Shown here: positions 1-8,165 of the stretch, piece after piece
How the letters are laid out: each line of letters begins with the position of its first letter
Numbering within the stretch: position 1 is the stretch's first letter
Assembly: GCA_963827085.1 (NCBI GenBank)
Contig: CAWGZY010000002.1
Span: 1-64,000 of the forward strand
Reading direction: 5' to 3'
DNA from: JAGVPT01 sp963827085
GTDB taxonomy: Bacteria > Bacteroidota > Ignavibacteria > UBA10030 > UBA8401
Length of the DNA stretch: 64,000 nt
Made by a program: the position numbers and the translations under genes
The notes under the pieces: model-generated
Told to the model about the DNA's origin: nothing
Databases searched by the model: none
What the model saw: only the letters and a program-made list of their open reading frames with translations

Positions 1-1028
1 TAATCCAACATATCTGGTGGCAATGAAAGCTGGTTGACAGACTCTTTCAGATGCGATTCTGTCAAATGAGTATAAATTAATGTAGTAGCGATCTGGGAAT
101 GACCCAAGATTTCCTTCACATCGTAGATTGAAACTCCCGCCTGCACAAGTAGGCTTGCTGTCGTGTGCCTCAACGAATGAAAATGGAGAGCATCATCTAA
201 TTTGGATGCTCGGACATACTGCTTGAACCGCTTCGTTACATTATCAACTGTATGCGGCTCATTGTCACGATGAAACACAAAAGGACATGATGCGTTTTGC
301 TTTCTCCTCGTCAAGATGATCGCCAAGCCGTCGTTCATTGGAACTTTTCTGTTGCGCTTGGACTTAGTGGTAAAATTAGATGTGTTTTTGACAAGAATTA
401 TTTTTCTCTCCAGATCGACCTCTTCCCAGTGTAGGTTCAAAATCTCACTCATGCGCATCCCTGTCATCACTGCAAACAGAATAAGCTCCCGATAATTAGG
501 ATCCTCTATAGATTTCAGAAGTAGGCCAAGTTGTTCTTTGGAGAAATAGGCAGGTAGCTTTTCGGGCGGTTTCGGCTTCTTTACGCTTCGAAATGGGTTC
601 TCATCGATCTTCTTCCATACCACAGCCCTTTGAAATGCGCTTGCCAGATGACCATAATATTTCTTGGCGTTCCAGGCTGATGTCTCTTTCTGTTTATAAG
701 CAATGAAACGTTCCACTTCTCTTACACCAATATCCCGCAACATCATGTCTCCAGTGAATCTTAGAAATTGATCCAGAGATACTTCATCACAGAGATATGT
801 TTTGCGCGTGTGAATGGAGGAAGCATAGACGAGATACTCATCTCGGAATTGTGAGAAGGAATACTTCAGCACACGTTTTCTTTTTTCCTTTTTAATAGTA
901 TCAAAGGAATGGATAAAACGCTTCGCATCTTCTTTGGTTCTGCATCGAGTGCTGACTTTGCTTTTCTTCCCTGTATCGGTATCTTTATACCACAGGTAAT
1001 AAATGTCACCACGCTTGGATAAATACAT
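1..1028 (-). CDS. Tyrosine recombinase/phage-type integrase, partial (C-terminus beyond left edge)
   Basis: Site-specific recombinase of the tyrosine integrase family, expected to cut and rejoin DNA through a covalent 3'-phosphotyrosine. The frame is open for 342 codons from ATG 1028 to the left edge. The N-terminus (about residues 1-50) looks like the beta-strand arm-type domain (MYLSKRGDIYYLWYKD). A core-binding SAM-like domain follows, then the catalytic domain with R192 (TGMRMSE), H284-S-L-R287, H310 (LGHSQ) and Y319 (IYTHL). All canonical catalytic residues are present, so the enzyme should be active. GGAGGT lies just upstream of the start and supports it. The gene points away from a broken tRNA-Met-like half at 1122-1162, a typical integrase/attachment-site arrangement. 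Whether it belongs to a phage, ICE or island cannot be told because the element extends off the window. Confidence 0.9.
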   Translation of the reverse strand, partial: MYLSKRGDIYYLWYKDTDTGKKSKVSTRCRTKEDAKRFIHSFDTIKKEKRKRVLKYSFSQFRDEYLVYASSIHTRKTYLCDEVSLDQFLRFTGDMMLRDIGVREVERFIAYKQKETSAWNAKKYYGHLASAFQRAVVWKKIDENPFRSVKKPKPPEKLPAYFSKEQLGLLLKSIEDPNYRELILFAVMTGMRMSEILNLHWEEVDLERKIILVKNTSNFTTKSKRNRKVPMNDGLAIILTRRKQNASCPFVFHRDNEPHTVDNVTKRFKQYVRASKLDDALHFHSLRHTTASLLVQAGVSIYDVKEILGHSQIATTLIYTHLTESHLKESVNQLSLPPDMLD

Positions 1029-1121
1029 CCTTGACCTCCGTTAAATGGAGGCAATGGGCAACCAAATTTGGAACCACTGGGGAAATATCGAGGAATACTG
1101 GAGGATTGAACCGCAAAACGT

Positions 1122-1162
1122 GATTATGATTCCGACGCTCTAACCAGCTGAGCTACCCCGCC
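1122..1162 (-). other. tRNA-Met-like 5' half (broken tRNA), copy A
   Basis: The minus strand reads like the 5' half of a tRNA: acceptor GGCGGGG, TA, D-arm GCTC/GAGC, then an anticodon arm with loop ATCATAA (CAT anticodon, 1126-1128). The 3' half is degenerate. The anticodon stem does not close, the T-stem is mismatched and the 3' acceptor strand does not pair with GGCGGGG. The break falls just after the anticodon loop, a common crossover position for tyrosine recombinases. I read it as a disrupted tRNA gene or attachment remnant, not a functional tRNA. Confidence 0.6.
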
Positions 1163-1192
1163 GGGTTAAATTTAGAGAATGTTTTCAGCGAA

Positions 1193-1215
1193 GTCCCGTT
1201 ACTTTTTAACGGGAC
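1193..1215. repeat. Hairpin beside tRNA-like half, copy A
   Basis: Perfect 9-bp inverted repeat GTCCCGTTA / TAACGGGAC with a 5-nt loop, about 30 nt from the tRNA-like half. The counterpart at 10330-10353 keeps the stem but with GTCCCGAC / GTCGGGAC, so both arms have changed together, which argues that the structure itself has been maintained. Confidence 0.7.
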
Positions 1216-1462
1216 CGAACTATGAATTAATTTAGGGAAAAAAAGTTTGGATTGCAATCGTCTACTGTCGATTCAGAGACAACCGAGTGAAACATCTTTT
1301 TCTGCAGGACAGTCGTGATCGGATTTACTCCGGCTACATTAAGGGCGTACGCACTCACCCTCTATATTGCAAACAGCTCCAGCAATTTGTTAATGAAGGT
1401 TACGTTGACGTGGAATGGAGTTCTCACGCATATTTCAGAACAATAGAGACCCCGAAGAGTAT
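1216..1462. other. Intergenic stretch, no gene supported
   Basis: An 80-codon open frame (1287-1529) exists here, but its 3' part overlaps the sorting-domain remnant in another frame and it resembles no family I know. I see no promoter, RNA or repeat that I can defend. Confidence 0.4.
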
Positions 1463-1711
1463 TGCATTGCGCAAATCTATCTTAATCCATTCAACTCCGC
1501 AACGGCGAGTATTTATCAGTTGCCAGTGAATAGTCTTGTCACTTTGAGAGTTTAGAATATTCTGGGATGGGAAGTTGCGACTCCGGTCAATGGAAAGCAA
1601 AACGCAGGGTATGGCAACGTGACGTTCAACGCTGCGAATCTGTCGAGTGGTATCTATTCTTACAGATTACACGCTGAAACGTACTCCAACACAAAGAAGC
1701 TTCTGCTGTAA
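1463..1711 (+). pseudogene. Decayed T9SS C-terminal sorting domain
   Basis: In one frame the translation reads IAQIYLNPFNSATASIYQLP, a match to the NPFNPST...ISYQLP start of the sorting domain in the two proteins downstream. It then hits an in-frame TAG at 1553-1555 and resumes in the same frame with VTFNAANLSSGIYSYRL and TKKLLL before TAA at 1709-1711. There is no start codon and no passenger domain, so this is the tail of a lost T9SS-exported protein. The sequence after its stop resembles the sequence after the stop at 6533, which suggests that a cassette including its 3' flank was duplicated. Confidence 0.8.
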
Positions 1712-1771
1712 AAATAGACTGCATACGTTTCTGACCATCACGTTCAGCCCAGACTCACCGATGGGCTGTTG

Positions 1772-1903
1772 GGTAGTGACTCAAGTTCAAAGTATCTGTA
1801 GGTCAGACATTTGGCGAAGCCATTCCTTCGGAACTTGTCTGACCTATATGACAGGCATGAATGCCAGTCCCACCCAGAAAATTTATCAAACTGAGTCATT
1901 ACC
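1772..1903. mobile_element. 132-bp MITE-like insertion with TIRs and 8-bp target duplication
   Basis: The ends are imperfect terminal inverted repeats: GGTAGTGACTCA at the left and, read on the other strand, GGTAATGACTCA at the right (11 of 12 match). The element is bounded by perfect direct repeats GGCTGTTG at 1764-1771 and 1904-1911. The paralogous 3' flank at 6563-6625 carries a single GGCTGTTG (6581-6588) with similar sequence on both sides, so it serves as an empty site. An internal inverted repeat GGTCAGACA/TGTCTGACC spans 1801-1844. No coding capacity. It looks like a non-autonomous miniature element; the parent transposase is not in the window. Confidence 0.75.
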
Positions 1904-2006
1904 GGCTGTTGCTTTTGTATTCGATTAGCAGTAATTTTGCGGCAGAGGGGCGCGCTTAAACCTACCGTCCATCTCTCATATTATATTATCCTGCGGGGAG
2001 CAACCT

Positions 2007-4187
2007 ATGAAACGCTGCATTCTTTTTTCTCTCATTCTTACAACCAATGCAATGACAATTTCGGCGCGTCCGAATTCTAACTTTAATGACTGGGTTACGT
2101 CTTTGGCAATTGATTCTTCCGGTATTATTTATGCTGGCGCATATTCCAATGGCGATGGAATTTTCATTTCAAGCGATGGAGGGAACAATTGGCGACATAC
2201 AAAGATGAGATACGGCGTCACTTCTATGACGCTTGCGAAGAACAACACGATCGTGGCATTCGCTTACGGTTCTTCGTTTGGCAATTATCTGTTTCGTTTG
2301 AGCGGCGGCGGAACAGTGCTGGACAGCGTTGTCTTAGGATTTACACCTGCTTCTATTACGGCATCCCGGGACGGATCTCTTTTTGCCACGACATATGATC
2401 ACGGCATCTTTGAGTCCACAGACAATGGCCTTCACTGGACCGTAATGAGCAATGGACTTGATTCGACTGCAATTTTATCTCCTATCGCGATAACACAAAA
2501 CGGTATCGTTGCCGTCGTGGTGGATAGATGGATCATGTGTTCCTCAGACTCTGGAAAAAGTTGGTATCGTGGGCTTGGAATTCACGACTCTGCTTCCGTG
2601 AAACAAATTATCGCTTCCGCCGACGGGACGATCTATGCGGCGGCTTATGAAGCAATGTGGATCAATGCCAACGAAATCTACGCTTCGTCGGATTCAGGAA
2701 AGACGTGGCCGTTATTGGCCGTAACAAGAGCCGACATCGCCGCGATGGCTCCGGATTCGGGAATAGGCCTTTATATAGGCGGGGCTCAAGGCGTCTACCG
2801 AATCGCAAATACCGGTGACACCACCTTTCTTGGATTGGGAGGAATTGCCGTGAACGGCCTTGGCGTGACGTCTCTTATGACGTACGGAAAAGAGACTATC
2901 TTCGCTGGTGCTATCGGCGGAGTGTACAAATCTACGAATGCGGGAGAAAGTTGGACGCTGCTCAACAACGGAATGGTTACGGATACGTCTGGGGGAAATT
3001 TCACGAATTCCTTACCGTTCGGATACCAAATATCATGCGGATTGGTGGATAATAACAAAGGGTACTTTGCCGGCACCGACAGCGCCGGTGTATTTCGTTC
3101 TATTGACGGCGGAAAAACTTGGGTACAAACGGGCCTCAACGTGCCCGGGGTGACCGCTATATGCCAATCAACATCAGGAGCCCTGGTCGCAGGAACACTC
3201 AACAGCGGTTTGCTTGTTTCGTCCGACGATGGCACGTCATGGTCTCCGATTACCATGTTGGTAACTGGAAGAAAATTTTACGCCCTCTGTCCACAAGCTA
3301 TCAGGATCTCGGATAACGGTATCGATTCGGTTAAGATGGATACGTACCGCATCGTCCATCTTGGCACCGACGTGGGATTGTACGATTTGTGGGAAGATAT
3401 GCCCAATCATGTGCTTCCCACCGGAGACTTGGCAAATGATCCCGTCAGCGCCATAACAGTATTGCCTACCCAGGAAGGCGTCGCGAGCACTCCCTCAGGA
3501 CAAGTTTATCTTTCTCCGGGGGGGTGGACTGAATGGGTGCACAAAGGCAACGTGGGCGAGCAAGTGAGATCGATGTCCTCGAGCGACTCCGGAATAATCT
3601 TTGCGGCTGGACCGAACGGAGTCTACCGGTCGACGGACAAAGGGATGAGTTGGAAGCAAATGAATGCGGGCATAACGGACACCGATCTCGTGTCATCCAC
3701 GGCAGTCAAAGGGGGAGGCATTTTTGTCGGTTCCTTCAATACGGGTGATATCTACGAATCCACAAACCAGGGAATGAGCTGGACGATATTTGCAACTCTC
3801 GGTTATCCTGTCAGGAGCCTCTTCATCGACCAGGACAATTATCTCTATGCATCCTCTGCGGCAAGGATTTTCAAGAGTTCTTCAGCGGTGACTTCCGTCA
3901 GTCAAAATGCTCAAACGATGCCAAGAAGTTTCTCACTTTACCAGAATTTTCCTAACCCTTTCAACCCATCGACAGTCATCAGTTATCAATTACCAGTCAA
4001 CAGTGTAGTGACATTGAAAGTGTATGATATTCTTGGAAGACTGGTGAGCACATTAGTAGAAGATCGTCAGACTGCGGGCAATCACTCGGTGACTTTCAAC
4101 GCGGGCAACTTATCGAGCGGAGTATATTTCTACAGGCTCAGTGCTGGAAGTTTTGTTCAGACGAAGAAATTGACGTTGCTTAAATAG
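2007..4187 (+). CDS. Secreted Asp-box (BNR/sortilin-like) beta-propeller protein with T9SS sorting domain
   Basis: Predicted cell-surface or secreted protein of 726 residues. A signal peptide covers about residues 1-20 (MKRCILFSLILTTNAMTISA). The body has many Asp-box repeats of the S-x-D-x-G-x-x-W type (SSDGGNNW, STDNGLHW, SSDSGKSW, STNAGESW, SIDGGKTW, STDKGMSW), indicating one or more seven-bladed propellers. The last 80 or so residues, from about 645, are a type A T9SS sorting domain ending TKKLTLLK, expected to be cleaved at the outer membrane. Ligand and function are unknown; Asp-box propellers occur in glycosidases and adhesins, but no catalytic signature was recognised. GGGGAG at 1995-2000 supports the ATG. 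A paralogue with the same layout follows at 4338. Confidence 0.88.
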   Translation: MKRCILFSLILTTNAMTISARPNSNFNDWVTSLAIDSSGIIYAGAYSNGDGIFISSDGGNNWRHTKMRYGVTSMTLAKNNTIVAFAYGSSFGNYLFRLSGGGTVLDSVVLGFTPASITASRDGSLFATTYDHGIFESTDNGLHWTVMSNGLDSTAILSPIAITQNGIVAVVVDRWIMCSSDSGKSWYRGLGIHDSASVKQIIASADGTIYAAAYEAMWINANEIYASSDSGKTWPLLAVTRADIAAMAPDSGIGLYIGGAQGVYRIANTGDTTFLGLGGIAVNGLGVTSLMTYGKETIFAGAIGGVYKSTNAGESWTLLNNGMVTDTSGGNFTNSLPFGYQISCGLVDNNKGYFAGTDSAGVFRSIDGGKTWVQTGLNVPGVTAICQSTSGALVAGTLNSGLLVSSDDGTSWSPITMLVTGRKFYALCPQAIRISDNGIDSVKMDTYRIVHLGTDVGLYDLWEDMPNHVLPTGDLANDPVSAITVLPTQEGVASTPSGQVYLSPGGWTEWVHKGNVGEQVRSMSSSDSGIIFAAGPNGVYRSTDKGMSWKQMNAGITDTDLVSSTAVKGGGIFVGSFNTGDIYESTNQGMSWTIFATLGYPVRSLFIDQDNYLYASSAARIFKSSSAVTSVSQNAQTMPRSFSLYQNFPNPFNPSTVISYQLPVNSVVTLKVYDILGRLVSTLVEDRQTAGNHSVTFNAGNLSSGVYFYRLSAGSFVQTKKLTLLK

Positions 4188-4322
4188 TCAATGGCAATTA
4201 ATCAGTTGCCGCCGTGTAATTCTTTATCTTCGGGACACAAGTAGCTACGTCGCTGCCGCTTCCTTGAATAGAGCAGACATTCTGAACTTTACGTCGAGCT
4301 CGATATTCTCATTGCAGTGCAA

Positions 4323-4328
4323 AGGAGG
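4323..4328 (+). promoter_or_regulatory. Ribosome binding site fixing the start at 4338
   Basis: AGGAGG lies 9 nt upstream of ATG 4338. An in-frame upstream start at 4317 would place this site inside the coding region and add seven residues before a normal signal peptide, so 4338 is the better start. Confidence 0.7.
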
Positions 4329-4337
4329 GATACTACC

Positions 4338-6533
4338 ATGAAACGGTCAATCCTCATTCTTTCGATAATTCCTTTTCTTTTTTCTGTTTGCGCAGCTCAG
4401 TGGGTGATCCCCACCGAAAATCAAATGAATGTTTTCGATGAATGTGTCTTCATGCATGACGATTCAACCGGATGGATTGGCGGCACGGACGGCATCATTC
4501 TCAAAACTACGGACGCGGGAGAATCCTGGCAACTCCAACATAAGGGACAAGAAGGAGATATTGTCAGGGTCGTCAGATTTCTCAATGCTAAAACAGGGTT
4601 CGCGCTGGCAAGCACATATAACCAGGGTTTTCTCTATCGCACAAATGACGGTGGAACTACGTGGGTGGCCGATCCTGCCCTCCGCGACACGGCGTTGACG
4701 GACAGCGTGACGTTTTCTGATATCACCTTTACGCCATTTGGCGACAGCCTGTACATTTGGCTTACAGGAGGAGGCGATACGGGGACACCAATCGCGTACC
4801 ATCAATATGTCTATGTATCGAAAGACACCGGCAGAACGTGGACATCCTTTTCTTCATTACCTTCGATCCCATACCTTACTGTATTCAAACTTTTATTTTT
4901 TACTCCGACATTCGGCGTCCTTTCTGGCGGGAATGTCTTGTGCAGAACAACGGATGGCGGCAAAACATGGGACCAATTTCGGATCGGGCCCGAGACCGAC
5001 AGCGATTTTTACGTCTTTCAGTTCTTCAATCCGGATTCCGGGATTTTTATCGGAAAGAGGTTCATTGATGCTAGTTCATATTTTCTCATTGGCAAAACTC
5101 ATGATGGCGCGAAAACATGGGCTATCGATTCTACATCGACTTTTACCCCTTTAAGTACTAATATCTATTTTATAAACGAAAACCTCGGATTTTCCGTATC
5201 CTTCAATGACGGCATTTCACAGACGACCGATAGTGGAATGAACTGGAATGTGGTTTACCAGGGAGCTAACGGCTTTCCATTGTTTGGCATACATTCAGCA
5301 GGCGGTAACACTGTGGTGGCTGCGGGTGGAACCGGGAAGATCGTGAGATCAACCGACAAAGGAGCCACGTGGAAGGACTTTACTCCTCCTGTGCTCGTGA
5401 ATTTTAAGTATGTAAAGTATATCACGCCTAATCTCGCTCTGGCGCTCGGAGAAGGAGTTCAGCTGTGTCTATCGTACGACTCCTGTAAATCGTGGATGGA
5501 GTATGATATGCCGACATCACTCGACGTTCACATCGCGTTCGGCGATTCCCTGAACGCATGGATCTCCGACGATAGTTCGCGCATTTATCATTCTACCAAC
5601 TCCGGAAGATCCTGGCAATCCCAGGGGGTGGAACCTCTCGGTCCGCCGAATCCACCTCTCTACGGGATCCATTTTTTGGATGATAGCATTGGATGCTCGG
5701 TCGGCCAGAGAGGCTTCGTTATGGCTACGACGGATGGTGGAAATACGTGGTTCCAGGCGACGGATAGGCAGACCAACGATCTTTATGGTACCTTCGTAGC
5801 GTCAAAGACGAGGGCGTGGGCAGTCGGAGCTGCCGGAACCATTTTGACCTCGGGCGACAAATTACACAATTGGACCGCTCAACCCTGCCCCGTCAGTACT
5901 CTCCTGCGGTCTGTGGCTTTCTCCGATACATTGAACGGACGAATACTTGGCGATGACGGAGTGATGTTGGCGACCACAAACGGAGGAGCGACCTGGGGCC
6001 TCATGGCAACGCCGAGCACAACATTAAACGCGATGTCCTTTCCTAACTCGAGTGATGGCTGGGTTGTTGGCCCCGGTGGTCTTATTTTCCGAACTGTCGA
6101 TGGAGGGGGACATTGGTCGAGTCAGTCGAGCGGGGTAACGGCCAACCTCAATGGTGTGGACTTTATCGACCCTGGACACGGAGTTATTGTTGGCGATAGC
6201 GGCGTCGTTCTCACGACCTCGACCGGTGGAATCACTCAAGTGGCTCCCTCAAACGCCGCCGTTATTCCGCGCACAATGATCCTTGAGCAGAATTATCCAA
6301 ACCCTTTTAATCCGTCTACCATGATCAGCTATCGGTTGGCAACAGGAAGCATGGTTACGCTCACGGTGTACGACTTGCTCGGCAGGCAGGTGGAGACGCT
6401 TGTTCACGAACGCCAGAATGCCGGGAACCATCATGTGCTCTTTAATGCTGGAAATCTTTCAACGGGTGTCTATTTCTACAGGCTTCAGGCCGGAAGTTTT
6501 GTCCAGACGAAGAAACTAATGTTGCTGAAGTAA
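4338..6533 (+). CDS. Secreted YCF48/BNR-like propeller protein with T9SS sorting domain
   Basis: Protein of 731 residues, paralogous in layout to the gene at 2007. The signal peptide is MKRSILILSIIPFLFSVCAA. The repeats have the form (T/S)-T-D-x-G-x-(S/T)-W (KTTDAGESW, RTNDGGTTW, RTTDGGKTW, RSTDKGATW, ATTDGGNTW, RTVDGGGHW), often with (V/S)(G)xxGxI(L/F) blades such as VVGPGGLIF. This is the pattern of YCF48/HCF136-type and sortilin-like propellers. The sorting domain begins near residue 650 (NYPNPFNPST) and ends TKKLMLLK. Expected to be exported through the Sec system and then T9SS to the cell surface. Role unknown. Confidence 0.88.
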   Translation: MKRSILILSIIPFLFSVCAAQWVIPTENQMNVFDECVFMHDDSTGWIGGTDGIILKTTDAGESWQLQHKGQEGDIVRVVRFLNAKTGFALASTYNQGFLYRTNDGGTTWVADPALRDTALTDSVTFSDITFTPFGDSLYIWLTGGGDTGTPIAYHQYVYVSKDTGRTWTSFSSLPSIPYLTVFKLLFFTPTFGVLSGGNVLCRTTDGGKTWDQFRIGPETDSDFYVFQFFNPDSGIFIGKRFIDASSYFLIGKTHDGAKTWAIDSTSTFTPLSTNIYFINENLGFSVSFNDGISQTTDSGMNWNVVYQGANGFPLFGIHSAGGNTVVAAGGTGKIVRSTDKGATWKDFTPPVLVNFKYVKYITPNLALALGEGVQLCLSYDSCKSWMEYDMPTSLDVHIAFGDSLNAWISDDSSRIYHSTNSGRSWQSQGVEPLGPPNPPLYGIHFLDDSIGCSVGQRGFVMATTDGGNTWFQATDRQTNDLYGTFVASKTRAWAVGAAGTILTSGDKLHNWTAQPCPVSTLLRSVAFSDTLNGRILGDDGVMLATTNGGATWGLMATPSTTLNAMSFPNSSDGWVVGPGGLIFRTVDGGGHWSSQSSGVTANLNGVDFIDPGHGVIVGDSGVVLTTSTGGITQVAPSNAAVIPRTMILEQNYPNPFNPSTMISYRLATGSMVTLTVYDLLGRQVETLVHERQNAGNHHVLFNAGNLSTGVYFYRLQAGSFVQTKKLMLLK

Positions 6534-6562
6534 ATATCAAAAGTTTTTTTTAGTCACACTCA

Positions 6563-6583
6563 GCCCAGACTCATCATCTGGGC
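6563..6583 (+). terminator. Terminator-like hairpin after the second propeller gene
   Basis: Stem GCCCAGA / TCTGGGC (7 bp) with a 7-nt loop, 30 nt after the stop codon at 6533. The U-tract is weak (TGTTGCATTTG), so termination efficiency is uncertain. A diverged version follows the remnant at 1747-1766. Confidence 0.45.
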
Positions 6584-7094
6584 TGTTGCATTTGTATTTG
6601 ATTAGCCGTAGTTTTGCGATAGAGACAACCGCAAGAAGGTGTTCTTACACCTGCCGGAAAATCTCTCCTGGATTGGGCGCAACCTTCTTACCAATTCATT
6701 ATTTCGTTACCTGGCCTGCTCTGTTACAGAACAATGCGACCGAATTTTTTAGTGGAATGACCGATTCTCATTTTTTCACAATTTCAATTCCAGCATCGCA
6801 ACACATTATACGCAGCGGCATCACCATCAGGATTTAGATATACAGTCAAACTCACGGTTGGAAGTGGATTTGAATTTGATCAGCCTGAACTCGTCCTTTC
6901 AAATATGGTGAAGTTTGAAGTGCCTTAATGGGGCAATCATGAATAATTGCTTTTGCAGCCTCATCGGTCGCCAAAACTGACTTCGTTGGTCGACGACGAT
7001 TTGGCCCTACAGAGCATTCACATCCACGTCGCCGCTCTACGAGTCGTAGCCAGCGTAGTTCCGGTTCGTTATATTGCACGACAAAGGGATAACA
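6584..7094. other. Intergenic stretch with duplicated 3' flank, otherwise nothing recognised
   Basis: The first 45 nt match the sequence after the MITE at 1904-1950 and belong to the duplicated cassette flank. The remaining 450 nt contain only short open frames without family resemblance. No tRNA, terminator or repeat seen. Confidence 0.4.
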
Positions 7095-7862
7095 ATGATA
7101 TATTCTGTACAACAATGGCAGCAGATTTGGTACTCGTTAGATATTTGGGCATTCACGATTGCTCTTGCGAGTATATTTCCGATTGCTGGATATTTGCTCT
7201 TTTGGAGTCTCAAAAACTCAGACAGTTTTCATCTCACATCAAGAAAGCTCCGTACCTATGCATTCATCATTCTATCGGAGTGGGCATTTGTTATCGTTCT
7301 GCTTTGGCTAACGCATCGACATGGTCTCTCGATAAGTGATCTCGGAGAGAGCATGGGGAATGCAAATCTCACGATTATCGCGACGCTCGTGCTCCTCACT
7401 ATTTTTATGGTAATGGTGTACTTCAATGTCCGGCAGCTCCGTCAAATGAAGATTGAGAAACTCGAAGCGGAGCTTGGTCCTCTGAAAAGGTTTCTTCCAA
7501 ATAATAAACCGGAGTTTATTGTTTTTCTCCTGATTGCATTTACGGCTGGTACTTGTGAAGAGTTGCTTTATCGAGGTTGGCTGCAGAACCTGCTTGCTTA
7601 TGGGACAGGGTCCGTGTGGGTTGGCCTTGTATTGGGAGCAATAATCTTTGGGGTCGGGCATGCTTACCAGGGGAAGATGGGAATGATTCAAACAGGAATC
7701 ATCGGGCTCATTTTTGGAGTCGTTTTTATTTTTACAAAGAGCCTCGTAGCCGGTCAGATATTGCACTTCACCATTGATGCTGCCAATGGCATTGTCGGCG
7801 GCCATGCTCTTTCACTATTGAGATCGAAGTCGCCGGAAATAGTCCCTCATGGCGCGGCCTAA
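7095..7862 (+). CDS. CPBP-family intramembrane metalloprotease (CAAX protease/Abi type)
   Basis: Membrane protease-like protein of 255 residues with about seven hydrophobic segments. The conserved CPBP motifs are present in order: E155-E156 and R160 (CEELLYRGWL, EExxxR), H189 (FGVGHAYQG) and H224...D228 (LHFTIDAANG). In the family these histidines and glutamates form the catalytic site related to Rce1 CAAX endopeptidase; bacterial members include bacteriocin-immunity and abortive-infection-like proteins, but substrates are usually unknown. I chose ATG 7095, preceded by an AAAGGG site, over the in-frame TTG at 7074. The gene stands alone between the propeller genes and a MuiA-like gene. Confidence 0.82.
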   Translation: MIYSVQQWQQIWYSLDIWAFTIALASIFPIAGYLLFWSLKNSDSFHLTSRKLRTYAFIILSEWAFVIVLLWLTHRHGLSISDLGESMGNANLTIIATLVLLTIFMVMVYFNVRQLRQMKIEKLEAELGPLKRFLPNNKPEFIVFLLIAFTAGTCEELLYRGWLQNLLAYGTGSVWVGLVLGAIIFGVGHAYQGKMGMIQTGIIGLIFGVVFIFTKSLVAGQILHFTIDAANGIVGGHALSLLRSKSPEIVPHGAA

Positions 7863-8165
7863 GCATTTGTATCTCCTGCCCGATCGCTCGTCCTTTTATT
7901 CTTGCTCAGAGACTTTCTTAACTGCTTGACATTCAGCCTTTTTTCCGCTAACATTTCGCAACGTAACGACCGAGGCCGACCGCAAAAACGAATTCCAGGA
8001 GCCAGTCGTGCGGATCTCAGGACTTCACTCGGAAGAGTTTACGAAACGTTTACTCCGGCAGCCCTGTGGTGGTCAGAAAAATGTAAACCCGGCATAGCGC
8101 TTTAAACATAGGTCGATAACATTGACCGTAGTCATCAACCTTCCAATTCCCTTGGGGCACATTCC
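7863..8165. other. Intergenic stretch, nothing recognised
   Basis: 303 nt between two plus-strand genes. It contains a short open frame (7902-8105) without a ribosome binding site or family resemblance. No convincing terminator was found. Confidence 0.35.

Noticed and set aside
1090..1162. Intact tRNA-Met gene on the minus strand
   Set aside because: The 5' half is good, but the anticodon stem, T-stem and 3' acceptor strand do not pair; annotated as a broken tRNA half instead.
6586..6837. 83-codon frame after the second propeller gene
   Set aside because: It begins in the duplicated 3' flank and has no ribosome binding site or similarity; treated as noncoding.
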